Below, one piece after another: positions 52,209 through 61,780 of a stretch of DNA of 64,000 bases (positions within the stretch are counted from its first letter, which is position 1; every line of letters begins with the position of its first letter). Both the position numbers and the translations under genes were made by a program. Source of the stretch: Alphaproteobacteria bacterium (lineage in GTDB: Bacteria > Myxococcota_A > UBA796 > CAJQPC01); contig JACKEV010000022.1 of the NCBI GenBank assembly GCA_020632795.1, positions 70,903-134,902 of the forward strand. The letters run 5' to 3'. The notes beneath the pieces were generated by a model, which did not search any database, was not told the DNA's origin, and was given only the letters and a program-made list of their open reading frames with translations.

Positions 52209-55200
52209 CGACGCACCTCCTGCCGGGCCCGCGCGCGCCGGGCGCGCCGAAGCGCGCGCCACGCGGCCTTGCGGACCTCTTCATCTTCATCGTTGTTGCC
52301 CGCCACGCTGAGCAGCGGCGGCTCCACGGCCGCGTCCGGGATGCGCCCCAGGCCCTCCACCGCGCCGATGCGGGTGGCGTCGGGCAGGGAGGCGTCGGAG
52401 AGGATGGCCGCGAGCCCCGCCACGTCCGCGCGGGCGACCAGCGCGGGCAGCGCCACCCCCTGCCAGGCGGCCTGGGCCGCGCCGGTGCGCAGGGTGTCGG
52501 TCTCGGAGGCCGCCCCGGTCAGCAGGCGCCCCAGGCTGCCCGGGTCGCCCAGGGCGTCGGCCAGCAGGGCCTCGGCGCGGGCGGGGGCCCGCTGGGCGAG
52601 CCCGCTGGAGGCCAGGGCGCGGGCCTCGGGGTCGGCGCCCTTCGCCGCCGCCGAGAGGGCGTCAACGGCGTCGTCTCCGCCCAGGCCCGCCGCGAGGGCG
52701 AGCAGGGCCGCCCGCCGGAGCCGCGCGGCCTGGTGACCGGCGTCGGTGGAGGTGGCCAGCGCGACCACATGGGCCGCGCCCACGCCCAGCCGACCGCAGG
52801 CCCAGACCAGGCGCTCCAGAGCGACGGCGAGGGTGTCCGTGCGGGTGGAGAGGTCCCCGCCTCGGCCGCTGCGCGCGTCCTCCACGCCCTGCCGCCAGAG
52901 GCCCAGGAGCCGCTCGGTGGCCGCCGCGAGGGCGTCGCCGTGCGCGGCCGCGTCGGCCCCGGCCCGGCCCAGGATGCGCGCGCCCACCCGCACCATCGCC
53001 TCGTTGGCGTGGGACAGGGCGGCGGCGCCCTCGGCGACCGGGATCGGGTCGCGGGAGAGCAGCGCCTCGACCAGCGCGGGGAGCAGGTCGTCCCGCCGCC
53101 CGTCGGGCAGGTCCTGCAGGAGCTTGAAGATGACCGCGGGGGTGGCCCGGGCGGCGACCCGGCCCAGAGCCTCGTCGTCCAGGCCGCCCATCTCGCTGCG
53201 CACGACCGCGAGGTCGGGCTCCAGGGCGTCGGGGCCGCAGCTCCGCCGCAGGCTCTCGACCGCGGCGGTGGCCACGTCCCAGTCGTGGTCCTCGACGATG
53301 AGCTTCTCCAGCACGGCGCGGGAGGCGTCGTGGTCGTCGAAGCCCAGCAGCTCGGCGCAGCGCTCCCGCACCCGCCAGGAGCTGCTCGACGCCCGGTCGC
53401 GGATGATGGCCCAGGCGTCGGCGCCGCCGAACCAGCGCAGGCCGGTGAGGGCGTGCATGCCCACGCCGGTGTCCTCGGCGGCGAGCCGGGCCAGGGCCTT
53501 GAAGATCTGCGGGGCCCGGTCCGCCGAGGAGAGGTGGCCGATGGCCTCGGCGGCCTGCTCCTGGAGGGCGTGGCCGTCCTCGGCGGCCAGCCGCAGCAGC
53601 AGCTCGAGGGCCTTGGGGTCGGCCAGGGTGCCCAGGGCGACGACCGCGCGCTGGCGGTAGTCCAGCTCGGGCATCAGCTCGACGCTGGCCAGCAGCACCG
53701 CGAGGCCCTCGCCGCGGTGGGCCAGGGCCAGCCCCTCGGCGCAGAGGAAGCGGACCTCGGCGTCGTCCGAGGACAGCCCGGCGAGCAGGGGCTCGGCGGG
53801 GCCGTCGCGCTTGCGCAGGCGCCAGGCGATGGCCAGCAGGGCCTCCATGCGGGTGTAGGCGTCCCGCAGGTTCAGCAGAGGGGCGAGCGCGGCGTCCAGC
53901 GCGGCGCCCTTCGCCCAGCGGGCGGCGGACAGGAGCTGCTGGAGGAGCGCGACCTCGCCCAGGCTGTAGACCGTCTCCAGCAGGCGGGCGAGCAGGGCGT
54001 CGTCGCGGGGGTGCTGGCGCTCCTGCCAGCTCTGGTCCCAGGGCCGCTCGTCGTCGGGATCGTCGATGTACTGGTCGTGGCCGGAGATGCTGAGCAAGGC
54101 GCTGAAGACGGTGGACCGGAGCCGCTTTTCGTCCAGCCAGCCCATGAGCCGGTCGGCGACCGACCCGGCCCGGAGGCCGCCCACGGTGCCGACGAGGGTG
54201 CTGAGGTCGGCGGTGCCGGCGGGGTCGGTCTCCACCCGGTCCAGCAGGGCGTCAGCGGCCCGGGGGTCGCCCAGCTCGGCGAGGCTTCGGGCGGCGTAGC
54301 GCTGGTCGCTGCGGGACTCCTGGCCCAGGCGCTCGATGAGCACGTCAAAGCAGGCGGCGTCGTGGTAGCCGGCAAGGGCCTGCGCGGCCTCGAAGCGCAC
54401 CGCGCGGTAGCGGGAGCCGAGGGCGGCGCGCAGGGCGTCCGCCGCCCCGGGGGACTCGGTGTAGCGCTGGGAGATCCAGCCCACGGCGGTCCCCCTCAGG
54501 GACGCGGAGCGCGCCTCCAGCGCGGCCTGCGCCGTGGGGATGACCCCATCGCGCTCGGCGAGCAGCTCGGCGGCGGACTGCTCCAGCCCGTCGGTGCGGT
54601 CCTTCATGACCGAGCGCAGCACCGCGGTGCCGCCCGCGCCCGCGCCCGAGAGCAGCTTGAGGCCCATGACGCCGACGTCCCGGTGCTCGGAGGCCAGGGC
54701 CTCGGCCCCCAGGTCGGAGGCGTCGGTGCCCAGGGTGACCAGGCCGTCGAAGGCGACCTGACGCACGGCGTTGTTGGGGTCGTTCAGCGCGAGCACCAGC
54801 ACCGAGCGGGTGGCCGCGACCAGGGCGGCGTCGGCCCGGGCCATCGCGATGAGGCGGTCCACCGAGCGGCGGCGGATGTCGGCGAGCTGCCAGCTGTTGC
54901 CCTGGCGGGCGAGGCCCACATACGCGCCGAAGACCAGCTCATGGTAGTCGTGGGCGTCGCCCCGATCCCGCGCGGCCTGCCGGGCCTCGGCGGCCTGGGT
55001 GGCGGCGTCGAGGGCGGGGCCGTGGCGGTCGACGAAGCGCGCCCAGGCCCGCTTGAAGGCCTCGGCCTCGCGGTCGTCCTGGTGGACGAGCAGCGCGCCG
55101 GCCTGCGCCCGGAGCTGGGGGTCGTCGGCGGACAGCGCCGCAGCGAAGCGGGTGACCACGGCGGCGTCGACGTCCCAGGGCAGGTTGCGGTCGCCCCGGT

Positions 55201-58200
55201 CGTTGAACGCGGCGGTGACCTGGGCCGCGAAGGCCGCGGCGTCGGCAAAGCCGCCCATGGCCTCGGCGGCGGTCAGCCGGACCTGGGGATCCTTGGCGGA
55301 CAGCGCCGCCAGCAGCCGGCGGGGCGTGGGGTCATCGTCGCCCAGCTCCAGGAGCAGGACCGTGATGAGCACCCGGCGGCGCAGGGCGTCGTGGTCGACG
55401 TCGAGCTGGGAGAGCAGGGCGTCGCCGCCGAGGTCGCCCAGGCCCAGCGCCGCGCGCAGCGCCTGCTGGGCGCCATCGAGGTCGACGGAGCTGCTGCGGG
55501 ACCGGCTGCGGCGGGAGGAGCGCGGCGGCTCGGGCGCCGAGAAGATCATCGAGGCGCCCGCCGGGTCGCCGTTGAAGGCCAGCCCCAGGGCGGCGCGCTT
55601 GCGGACCTCGGCGTCGCCATGGCGCAGCGCCCCCCGCAGGGCGTCGAGCTGGCCGGGGCGGGAGACCCAGGCCAGGGCGTCGGCGGCGGCCTTGCGCAGG
55701 TCGGCGTGGTCCGAGGCGAGGTGCGCAGCGACCGCCTCAAGCGCGCCGACGTCGCCCAGCTCGCCCAGGCCACCGAGGGCCTGGCTGACCCGGCCGCGCC
55801 ACTCGCTGAGGCCGCCGGACTCGGGCTGGGGCTCGCCGACGATCTCGGTCAGGGGCTCCAGAGCGGCGGGGTCTCCGTGGGCGGCGCGCTCGCAGGCGGC
55901 GCGGACGCGCACGTCGGCGTGGCGGCTGTGCATGGCCTGACGCAGGGCGTCGGTCGCCTCCTCGACCACCAGGGCGTCGAGGGCGAGGCTGCGGACCTGG
56001 GCGTCGTCGTCGTCCAGGGCGCGGACCAGCAGGGCCTGGGCCCCGGCGGTGCGCTTCTTGGCGAGCTGGCGGGTGGCCTCGATCCGCAGGTCGGAGAACG
56101 CGCCCCCCAGGGCGGCCTCCAGCGGCGCGAGCGGACGCCCCTTGGACTTCTTGAGCGCGAAGTCGAAAGCCTCGCGGCGCAGCCCGGAGTCCGGGTCGGC
56201 GAGCAGCTCGATGAGCAGGTCCCAGGCCCACTCCTGTTCAATCTGGCCCATGACCTCGACCAGCACCTCGCGGCGCACGTCGGCGTGCAGGGAGTCGAGC
56301 ACGAAGCGCAGGGTGTCGGCGCCGCCGCCGGCCACGTTGAGGTTGAGGGTGGCCTTGAACGCCTCGCTGCGCACGGCGGAGGCGGCGTCGTTCAGGGCGC
56401 GGCGCAGCAGGTCGTACGCCGGGTCGCTGAGCTTCGCGGGCAGCTTCTTGCGGAGCAGGCCGATGAGCACCTGGAGCCCGCGGCGCCGCACGTCCTCGTG
56501 CTCGGCGAGCAGCCCGGCCTCGGCGGCGGCGAGGGGCGTGCCGTCCAGCAGGCGGGAGAGGGCGGTGAACGCCGCGTCCCGGACCTGGGCGTCGCCGTCG
56601 CGGATCATCAGGCGCAGGCGGTCGAGGGCCTTGGGGTCGCCCAGGGTGGCGAGGGCCTTGGCGGCCTCGACCCGGGCCCCGGCGTCGTCCTCGCGGCTGA
56701 GCTGGAGCAGGCTGCCGAAGGCGCGGGGGTCCTGGAGGGTGGCGAGCCCACCGGCGCCGCGCAGGCAGGTGTCCAGCGCGCGGCTGGCCATCGCCTGGAG
56801 CAGGGGCCGCAGGTCCTCGGGCGCCAGCTCGCTCAGCTCGACCTTCTTGGGGCGGGGGAGCTTCTTGCGGGCTTCGTCGTCCTGGTGGCGGGTCTCCAGG
56901 TCGAAGAGCTGCCGGTGGAGGTCCTTGTCCCGGTAGCGCAGGGCGCCGGCCAGGACCGGCTGGCTGAGCACGGAGACGAGGAAGGTGGTCTGCCGCACGT
57001 CGGCGTCGCCGTCGTCGCCGTGGCGGCGCAGGGCGACCTGGGCGGGGGCGGTGTTGAGCAGGCCGCGCTCGAACAGGCGGATCAGGCCGAGCCGCCGCAT
57101 GTCGGCGCGGCTGGACCGCAGCGCGACGAGGCTGGCCTCGGGGTCGGGGTCGGGGTGGAGCTGCTCCAGGGCCACCAGGGCGGCGGCGCGGACCTCGAGG
57201 GGATCGCCGCTGAGGGCCTCGGTGAGCTGGACATAGGCGTTGTCGTCGCGGGGCGCGAGCCCGAGCAGGGCGTCGACCGCGGCCACGCCCACGTCGGCCT
57301 TCTTCGCCTGCAGCGCGAGCTTGAGGGGCTCCAGGGAGCTGGGCCCGTCAAGCTTGCGCAGGCCGCCGAAGGCCGCCAGGCGAATGGCCTCATTGTTGTC
57401 GCTGAGCAGCCGGGCGAGGTGCTGGTGGGCGCGGCGGTTGCCGCTGTCGCCGAGCAGGGTGGTGGCCAGGACCCGCAGCTTGTGGTCGCTGTCGGAGCGG
57501 GCCTGGTCGGCGATGAGGTCGATGGAGGGGGTGTCGTTGTCGCCGGCGAGGGTCTCCAGGGCCTTCTGGCGCCGGGCGGGCTCGGGGGCGGCCAGCTCGT
57601 TGCGGGCCCAGGCCAGGGCGTCGCGCACGGTGAGCGCGACCTCGCCGACCTTGCCGCCAGCGTCCACCGCCAGCAGGCGGAGCCCGTCGGACATCGCGAG
57701 GGCGAGGTGGGGGCGGTCCTTGAAGTCGACGAAGGTGATCGAGCGGGTCTGGGTGACCCCGTCGCGCACGGTGGTGGGGCGCTTGCGGGCGGCCACGGGC
57801 CAAGCCTTGAGCACGCCGTCGTCGCCGGCGGTGTAGAGGCGACGGTCATCGCCCTGGGACGCCGGGCCGACGAGGATGTCGCGCACCGCGCTGTCGTGCA
57901 TGTTGCGCCCGCCCCGGTCCTCGGGCTCCAGCTTGCCCCGGACGTGGGTGCTCAGCAGGCGGTTGTCGGCCCCGGTGGAGAGGAAGCGCAGCTCGTCGGG
58001 CTCGAAGGCGAGGGCGGTGACCTCGCCCTGGTGCAGGCGCTCGGACTCGCCGGCGAGGTACTCGGCCTTGCCCTCGCGGTCGAAGACCTGGATCGTGCCC
58101 CGGTTGGAGCCCACGACGATCCACACCCCGGAGGGGTCGGCGGCCAGGGCGGTGCCCGGCTCGGCCAGCTCGATGTCCTGGAGCACCGCGCCGTCCGCCC

Positions 58201-58555
58201 CCAGGACGCGCAGCGCGCCCCCGCAGAGCGCGGCGACGCGGCCCTCGGCCAGCGCGGCCAGGCGGGTGGGGGCCGGGTCGAGCGGGAGCCCGAGGGGCTG
58301 CAAGGAGCCGCCCCCGACCGGGCCCGCGTAGACGCGGCCGTCCACGCCGGCGATGAGCACGCGATCGTCGACGATGAGCAGGTCCGTGCCGCCCGTGGGC
58401 AGGGCGTCCTGGGCGAGGGAGGCCTTGTCGGTGTCGACCCGGTACAGCGCCGTGGCGTGGGCCTCGGGGTGCACCGTGGTGAACAGCAGGGTGGAGCCCC
58501 TGCCGTGGAGGCGGGTGATCGCGCCGCGGAAGCGCAGGAAGCGTTCAGCAGCCAT
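52205..58555 (-). CDS. Giant beta-propeller and HEAT-repeat protein of the RT operon
   Basis: The 2116-aa protein has an N-terminal WD40/PQQ-like beta-propeller (residues about 1-300; VTALAFEPDELRFLSTGADN and RRLYTAGDDGVLKAWPV). From about residue 310 to the end there are some thirty or more HEAT repeats, with recurrent D-x-x-V-R-x-x-A cores (ADVRRE, DPQVRLTAAEAMGG, DAEVRKRAALGL). A Ser/Arg-rich break (SSRRSRSRSSS) occurs near residue 1000. Such alpha-solenoids are scaffolds or sensors; no enzymatic site is seen. The spacing to neighbours is +2 and -4 bases, so it is an integral part of the operon. Confidence 0.9.
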   Translation of the reverse strand: MAAERFLRFRGAITRLHGRGSTLLFTTVHPEAHATALYRVDTDKASLAQDALPTGGTDLLIVDDRVLIAGVDGRVYAGPVGGGSLQPLGLPLDPAPTRLAALAEGRVAALCGGALRVLGADGAVLQDIELAEPGTALAADPSGVWIVVGSNRGTIQVFDREGKAEYLAGESERLHQGEVTALAFEPDELRFLSTGADNRLLSTHVRGKLEPEDRGGRNMHDSAVRDILVGPASQGDDRRLYTAGDDGVLKAWPVAARKRPTTVRDGVTQTRSITFVDFKDRPHLALAMSDGLRLLAVDAGGKVGEVALTVRDALAWARNELAAPEPARRQKALETLAGDNDTPSIDLIADQARSDSDHKLRVLATTLLGDSGNRRAHQHLARLLSDNNEAIRLAAFGGLRKLDGPSSLEPLKLALQAKKADVGVAAVDALLGLAPRDDNAYVQLTEALSGDPLEVRAAALVALEQLHPDPDPEASLVALRSSRADMRRLGLIRLFERGLLNTAPAQVALRRHGDDGDADVRQTTFLVSVLSQPVLAGALRYRDKDLHRQLFDLETRHQDDEARKKLPRPKKVELSELAPEDLRPLLQAMASRALDTCLRGAGGLATLQDPRAFGSLLQLSREDDAGARVEAAKALATLGDPKALDRLRLMIRDGDAQVRDAAFTALSRLLDGTPLAAAEAGLLAEHEDVRRRGLQVLIGLLRKKLPAKLSDPAYDLLRRALNDAASAVRSEAFKATLNLNVAGGGADTLRFVLDSLHADVRREVLVEVMGQIEQEWAWDLLIELLADPDSGLRREAFDFALKKSKGRPLAPLEAALGGAFSDLRIEATRQLAKKRTAGAQALLVRALDDDDAQVRSLALDALVVEEATDALRQAMHSRHADVRVRAACERAAHGDPAALEPLTEIVGEPQPESGGLSEWRGRVSQALGGLGELGDVGALEAVAAHLASDHADLRKAAADALAWVSRPGQLDALRGALRHGDAEVRKRAALGLAFNGDPAGASMIFSAPEPPRSSRRSRSRSSSVDLDGAQQALRAALGLGDLGGDALLSQLDVDHDALRRRVLITVLLLELGDDDPTPRRLLAALSAKDPQVRLTAAEAMGGFADAAAFAAQVTAAFNDRGDRNLPWDVDAAVVTRFAAALSADDPQLRAQAGALLVHQDDREAEAFKRAWARFVDRHGPALDAATQAAEARQAARDRGDAHDYHELVFGAYVGLARQGNSWQLADIRRRSVDRLIAMARADAALVAATRSVLVLALNDPNNAVRQVAFDGLVTLGTDASDLGAEALASEHRDVGVMGLKLLSGAGAGGTAVLRSVMKDRTDGLEQSAAELLAERDGVIPTAQAALEARSASLRGTAVGWISQRYTESPGAADALRAALGSRYRAVRFEAAQALAGYHDAACFDVLIERLGQESRSDQRYAARSLAELGDPRAADALLDRVETDPAGTADLSTLVGTVGGLRAGSVADRLMGWLDEKRLRSTVFSALLSISGHDQYIDDPDDERPWDQSWQERQHPRDDALLARLLETVYSLGEVALLQQLLSAARWAKGAALDAALAPLLNLRDAYTRMEALLAIAWRLRKRDGPAEPLLAGLSSDDAEVRFLCAEGLALAHRGEGLAVLLASVELMPELDYRQRAVVALGTLADPKALELLLRLAAEDGHALQEQAAEAIGHLSSADRAPQIFKALARLAAEDTGVGMHALTGLRWFGGADAWAIIRDRASSSSWRVRERCAELLGFDDHDASRAVLEKLIVEDHDWDVATAAVESLRRSCGPDALEPDLAVVRSEMGGLDDEALGRVAARATPAVIFKLLQDLPDGRRDDLLPALVEALLSRDPIPVAEGAAALSHANEAMVRVGARILGRAGADAAAHGDALAAATERLLGLWRQGVEDARSGRGGDLSTRTDTLAVALERLVWACGRLGVGAAHVVALATSTDAGHQAARLRRAALLALAAGLGGDDAVDALSAAAKGADPEARALASSGLAQRAPARAEALLADALGDPGSLGRLLTGAASETDTLRTGAAQAAWQGVALPALVARADVAGLAAILSDASLPDATRIGAVEGLGRIPDAAVEPPLLSVAGNNDEDEEVRKAAWRALRRARRARARQEVRR

Positions 58556-58557
58556 GG

Positions 58558-61500
58558 CTAGGACTCCTGGAGGGGCAGCTCAGGGTGAGCGCGGGCGATG
58601 CGGGCGAGGGCCACCATGCAGGCGGCGTGCTCGGACTGGCCCCGGCTGCTCATGAACTCGCGCAGCAGGGGGGTGATGAGGCCGGCGAACGCGGCGTCCT
58701 CCACCGCGAGGTCGCGCATGACCTCGACCAGACCGAGCTTGGCCTTGCGGGCGGGCAGCGGGCGGGTGCGCTTGCCGTCGTGGGGCTTGGGCGGGCGGGC
58801 CGGCGGGATGCCGAACAGCACCGTGCGCATGAAGTCGCGCATCCGGGCGGCCTCAGCGGGCAGGGCCTCGGGGCGGCCGGCCACCGCGGCGGCGTCGGCC
58901 TTGGGCGGGGTCCAGCCCACGGTGACCGCGCGGCTGCGGTAGAGGCCCCAGAGGTGCCGGATGACGAAGGCGCGCACCTGGCGGTCGGGGCTCTCGGTGA
59001 GCCGGAACAGCTCCTCGGGGATGGCCAGCCGGGGGTTGCGCTGGATGAGGGTCATGCCCAGGGCCCGGGTGGCCGGGTCGAGGGACTCGCAGAAGCGATA
59101 GACCGCGTCGGCGGTGAGCCGGGCGGGGTCGACCCGGTAGCGGGCGTGGTCGCGGCTGTCGTCGGCCAGCAGGGCCTGGGTGACGAAGGCGCGCACGTCG
59201 CCGAAGGGGGCCTCGGAGAGGGCGACCAGCTCGGGCATGGGCGGCGCCCAGCGGGCGAACTCGAACCGGGCGAAGTCCAGCGCCAGGGCCCGCAGCTCGG
59301 GGCGCGGGTCGGTGAACAGGGGGCGCACCCGCTCGAAGGAGAGGAAGTCCTCGGGGATCTCGGCGCCGGGGTCCACGTGCCGGTCGGTCATCTCCAGCCC
59401 GATGTCGGGGTGGTGACGGCGCAGGTAGCGCAGGGCGAAGCGGGCCAGGGGGGTGTCCAGGCGGCCCTCGTTGGTGGCCATCTCCCACAGGCGGGTGGCG
59501 CCGGCCTCGACGGTGCCCTCGTCGAAGGAGCGCTGCTCGCCGGCGAGCATCTGGAGGAAGGCGGTCTCCGAGATGATGCGGATGCCCGCGCCGGCCTCGA
59601 TGAGCTTCTCGGCCTTGACCTGCTTGGAGCCCTTGCGGCCCTGGCCGTAGAGCGGGGAGCCCTCGTCGCCGATGACAAGGTAGTCCAGGCTCTGGTTGAC
59701 GCCGGAGGCGTTCTTGCCGCCCGCCGCGGTGACCTTCTTGGTGGCCTCGCCGCGGGACATCGTGGAGAGCTTGCCGGTGAACAGGAAGCTCTGGCCGCCG
59801 AGGTCGATGTTGATCTCGCCGGAGGGCGGGGCCTCCTCGGCGGGGGCCGCGTCGGCCTGCTCGGCGAAGTCCGCCGGGACGAAGGCCTTGATCATGTACT
59901 CGACAGCGAACTCGTGCCACAGGGGCTCGGTGCGCTGGACGAGCTGCATCAGCCAGTCGAAGCCGAGCTGGTCGGGGGAGAAGCGGCGCACGTCCCCCAG
60001 CCAGGCCAGGGCGCGGCCGGCCAGGCCGTGGTCGAAGCTGAGGTCGCGGTAGACCGCCGGGCCGGTGGTCCTGAGCTGGTGGACCCAGGCGGAGGCCTCC
60101 CAGGTGGGCTCGAAGGCGAGCACCTTGAGGAAGTCGGCGCCCAGGTCGGCCGCCTTGACGCGGTCCTGGTCGACGAGGTCGGCGAAGTGGCTGCGGCTGG
60201 CAGGCAACACCAGGGCGCGCTGCACGAAGTCGGCGCCCAGCTCGTCGGGGGAGAACCGGGACAGGGCGTCGAGGGTCCAGCTCGTGGCCAGCCAGGTGAG
60301 GCGCTCGTCCTCGATGAGCCCGGTGAAGAAGGCCGCGCCGAGCTTCTTGTGGGTGTGGACCTTCAAGAGCAGGTCGGCGGCGAAGCGGAACACCTCGCGG
60401 TCGTCGGAGAGCAGGCGCTCCCGGAACCAGTCGGGGGTCAGCTCGCTGGCGCCGAAGTGCTTGCGGATGGCGTCGGCGGCCAGGTCGTGGGCGTGGCGCG
60501 TGCCGAGCAGGCGGCCCCAGGCCTCCAGGCCCACGGCGTCGCGCGGGTGCCGGGCGCGCAGGAGGTCCTGGGCCATCTTGCGGACGGCCTCGTGGTCGTT
60601 GTTGGCCAGCAGGACGAGGCGCTCCAGGGCCAGGTCGCGGGCGTGGGTGCGGGCGTACTCGGCGGCCCAGGCGCGGGCGGCGCTGGAGGGCGAGTCGAGG
60701 AGCAGCAGCACCGGCTCGTGCAGGCCCAGCTCGTGGAAGGCGGCCTGCTCGAAGCGCGGCACGTTGTCGAGGAGCCAGATCACGAAGTCGTGGACGACGC
60801 TGCTGTCGACGTGGACGAGGCGCTCCACCCAGGCCGGCTCCACCGTCCGCAGGCTGGTGCGGAAGTCGGAGCGCAGGGCGTCGGTGGCGAAGCGGCGGGC
60901 CTGCTCCGAGCGGGCGCGCTCCAGCAGGTTGAAGAGCGGCCGCGGCGTGCGGCGCCACAGGTCGGCGAAGGCGCGGTGCTTCAGCAGGGTGGACGGGCGC
61001 TGCCGGAAGCGGAACCGGGTGCGCGAGTACTGGCCCGCGGCGTGGTAGAAAACGTGGTTGGCGATCCAGGCGTTACGCCAGTTCGTGTCCTCGGGGTAGC
61101 AGCGCAGGATCTCCACGGCGGCGTCTGGGTAGACGGCCGGGAGGGCCTCGCCGATGCGCCGCAGCGTGCGCCAGGCCCGGCGGACCAGGTAGGTGAGGGT
61201 GGGGCGGCGGATCTCGTCGCTGGCGCTGCGGTTGGCGAGGGCCATGTCCAGGCGCGCGGTCAGCGCCCCGAAGACCTCTACATCACCGGTGGCCTCGGCC
61301 TGCTTGAAGATCTGCTTGAGGGCGCGCCAGGGGCCCCAGCGCAGGGGCACGGTGGCGATGATCTCCAGCAGGCAGCCCCGGGCGTAGGCGTCGTCGGCCG
61401 CGTACAGCTCGAGCAGCAGGGCGTCGAGCTTGAGGCGATCGGGGGCGGGCACCCGGGGGTCGGCGGCGAGCTTCGCGAAGCCCTCGGTGCGGACGCGCTG

Positions 61501-61707
61501 CCGGTCGGCGGGCTTTCCGCGACGGTAGTCATAGCCGCGGAGCTGCCACTTGAACTTCTGGAGGGTGAAGTCATCGTCGCGGATGGGGCCGTCGAAGCGG
61601 GGCTCGTCGGTGCCCGCGAGGGCGGCCACCATGCGCGGCAGGTCCGGGTCGCGGGACTGCCAGGCGAGCTGTACGTCAACGAGGCGGGTGGAGCTGTCCA
61701 AAGTCAC
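58558..61707 (-). CDS. BRCT-domain helical-repeat protein, first gene of the RT operon
   Basis: The 1049-aa protein is mostly HEAT/ARM-like helices (for example WLLDNVPRFEQAAFHELGLH and LVLLANNDHEAVRKMAQDLL). It contains one BRCT domain at about residues 632-725 (FLFTGKLSTMSRGEATKKV, then SLDYLVIGDEGS and the final ISETAFLQML), similar to the BRCT of NAD-dependent DNA ligase and RFC1. BRCT domains bind DNA ends or phosphoproteins. A start at GTG 61707 is shown; TTG 61701 has better spacing from GGAGG. It likely nucleates the complex on DNA. It is the second large scaffold in the operon, unusual for an RT system. Confidence 0.86.
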   Translation of the reverse strand: MTLDSSTRLVDVQLAWQSRDPDLPRMVAALAGTDEPRFDGPIRDDDFTLQKFKWQLRGYDYRRGKPADRQRVRTEGFAKLAADPRVPAPDRLKLDALLLELYAADDAYARGCLLEIIATVPLRWGPWRALKQIFKQAEATGDVEVFGALTARLDMALANRSASDEIRRPTLTYLVRRAWRTLRRIGEALPAVYPDAAVEILRCYPEDTNWRNAWIANHVFYHAAGQYSRTRFRFRQRPSTLLKHRAFADLWRRTPRPLFNLLERARSEQARRFATDALRSDFRTSLRTVEPAWVERLVHVDSSVVHDFVIWLLDNVPRFEQAAFHELGLHEPVLLLLDSPSSAARAWAAEYARTHARDLALERLVLLANNDHEAVRKMAQDLLRARHPRDAVGLEAWGRLLGTRHAHDLAADAIRKHFGASELTPDWFRERLLSDDREVFRFAADLLLKVHTHKKLGAAFFTGLIEDERLTWLATSWTLDALSRFSPDELGADFVQRALVLPASRSHFADLVDQDRVKAADLGADFLKVLAFEPTWEASAWVHQLRTTGPAVYRDLSFDHGLAGRALAWLGDVRRFSPDQLGFDWLMQLVQRTEPLWHEFAVEYMIKAFVPADFAEQADAAPAEEAPPSGEINIDLGGQSFLFTGKLSTMSRGEATKKVTAAGGKNASGVNQSLDYLVIGDEGSPLYGQGRKGSKQVKAEKLIEAGAGIRIISETAFLQMLAGEQRSFDEGTVEAGATRLWEMATNEGRLDTPLARFALRYLRRHHPDIGLEMTDRHVDPGAEIPEDFLSFERVRPLFTDPRPELRALALDFARFEFARWAPPMPELVALSEAPFGDVRAFVTQALLADDSRDHARYRVDPARLTADAVYRFCESLDPATRALGMTLIQRNPRLAIPEELFRLTESPDRQVRAFVIRHLWGLYRSRAVTVGWTPPKADAAAVAGRPEALPAEAARMRDFMRTVLFGIPPARPPKPHDGKRTRPLPARKAKLGLVEVMRDLAVEDAAFAGLITPLLREFMSSRGQSEHAACMVALARIARAHPELPLQES

Positions 61708-61739
61708 CCTCCGTCCATAGGAGAACTGGTCAACACGCG

Positions 61740-61755
61740 GGTAACCGGTTTTACC
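61740..61755. promoter_or_regulatory. Inverted repeat in front of the RT operon
   Basis: GGTAACCGGTTTTACC has five-base arms GGTAA/TTACC in the short gap between the immunity gene and the BRCT gene start. It could be an operator for the RT operon. The only -35-like TTGACC nearby (complement of 61728-61733) would place a -10 within the gene start, so I cannot assign a promoter. Confidence 0.4.
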
Positions 61756-61780
61756 AGAGGCGACTTGTCTGCGCTCGCGG

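Noticed and set aside
52733..58561. A 1942-codon plus-strand open frame antisense to the HEAT gene
   Set aside because: It mirrors the HEAT gene; its product is compositionally odd (Gly/Val/Gln/Leu-rich) with no domains, while the minus strand shows clear HEAT and propeller repeats. Similar shadows at 58.6-61.9 kb and 15.9-18.6 kb were also dropped.
61708..61780. Upstream msr-msd RNA for the RT operon
   Set aside because: Only 73 bases between genes, with a short inverted repeat but no long a1/a2 stem; too small for a retron RNA.
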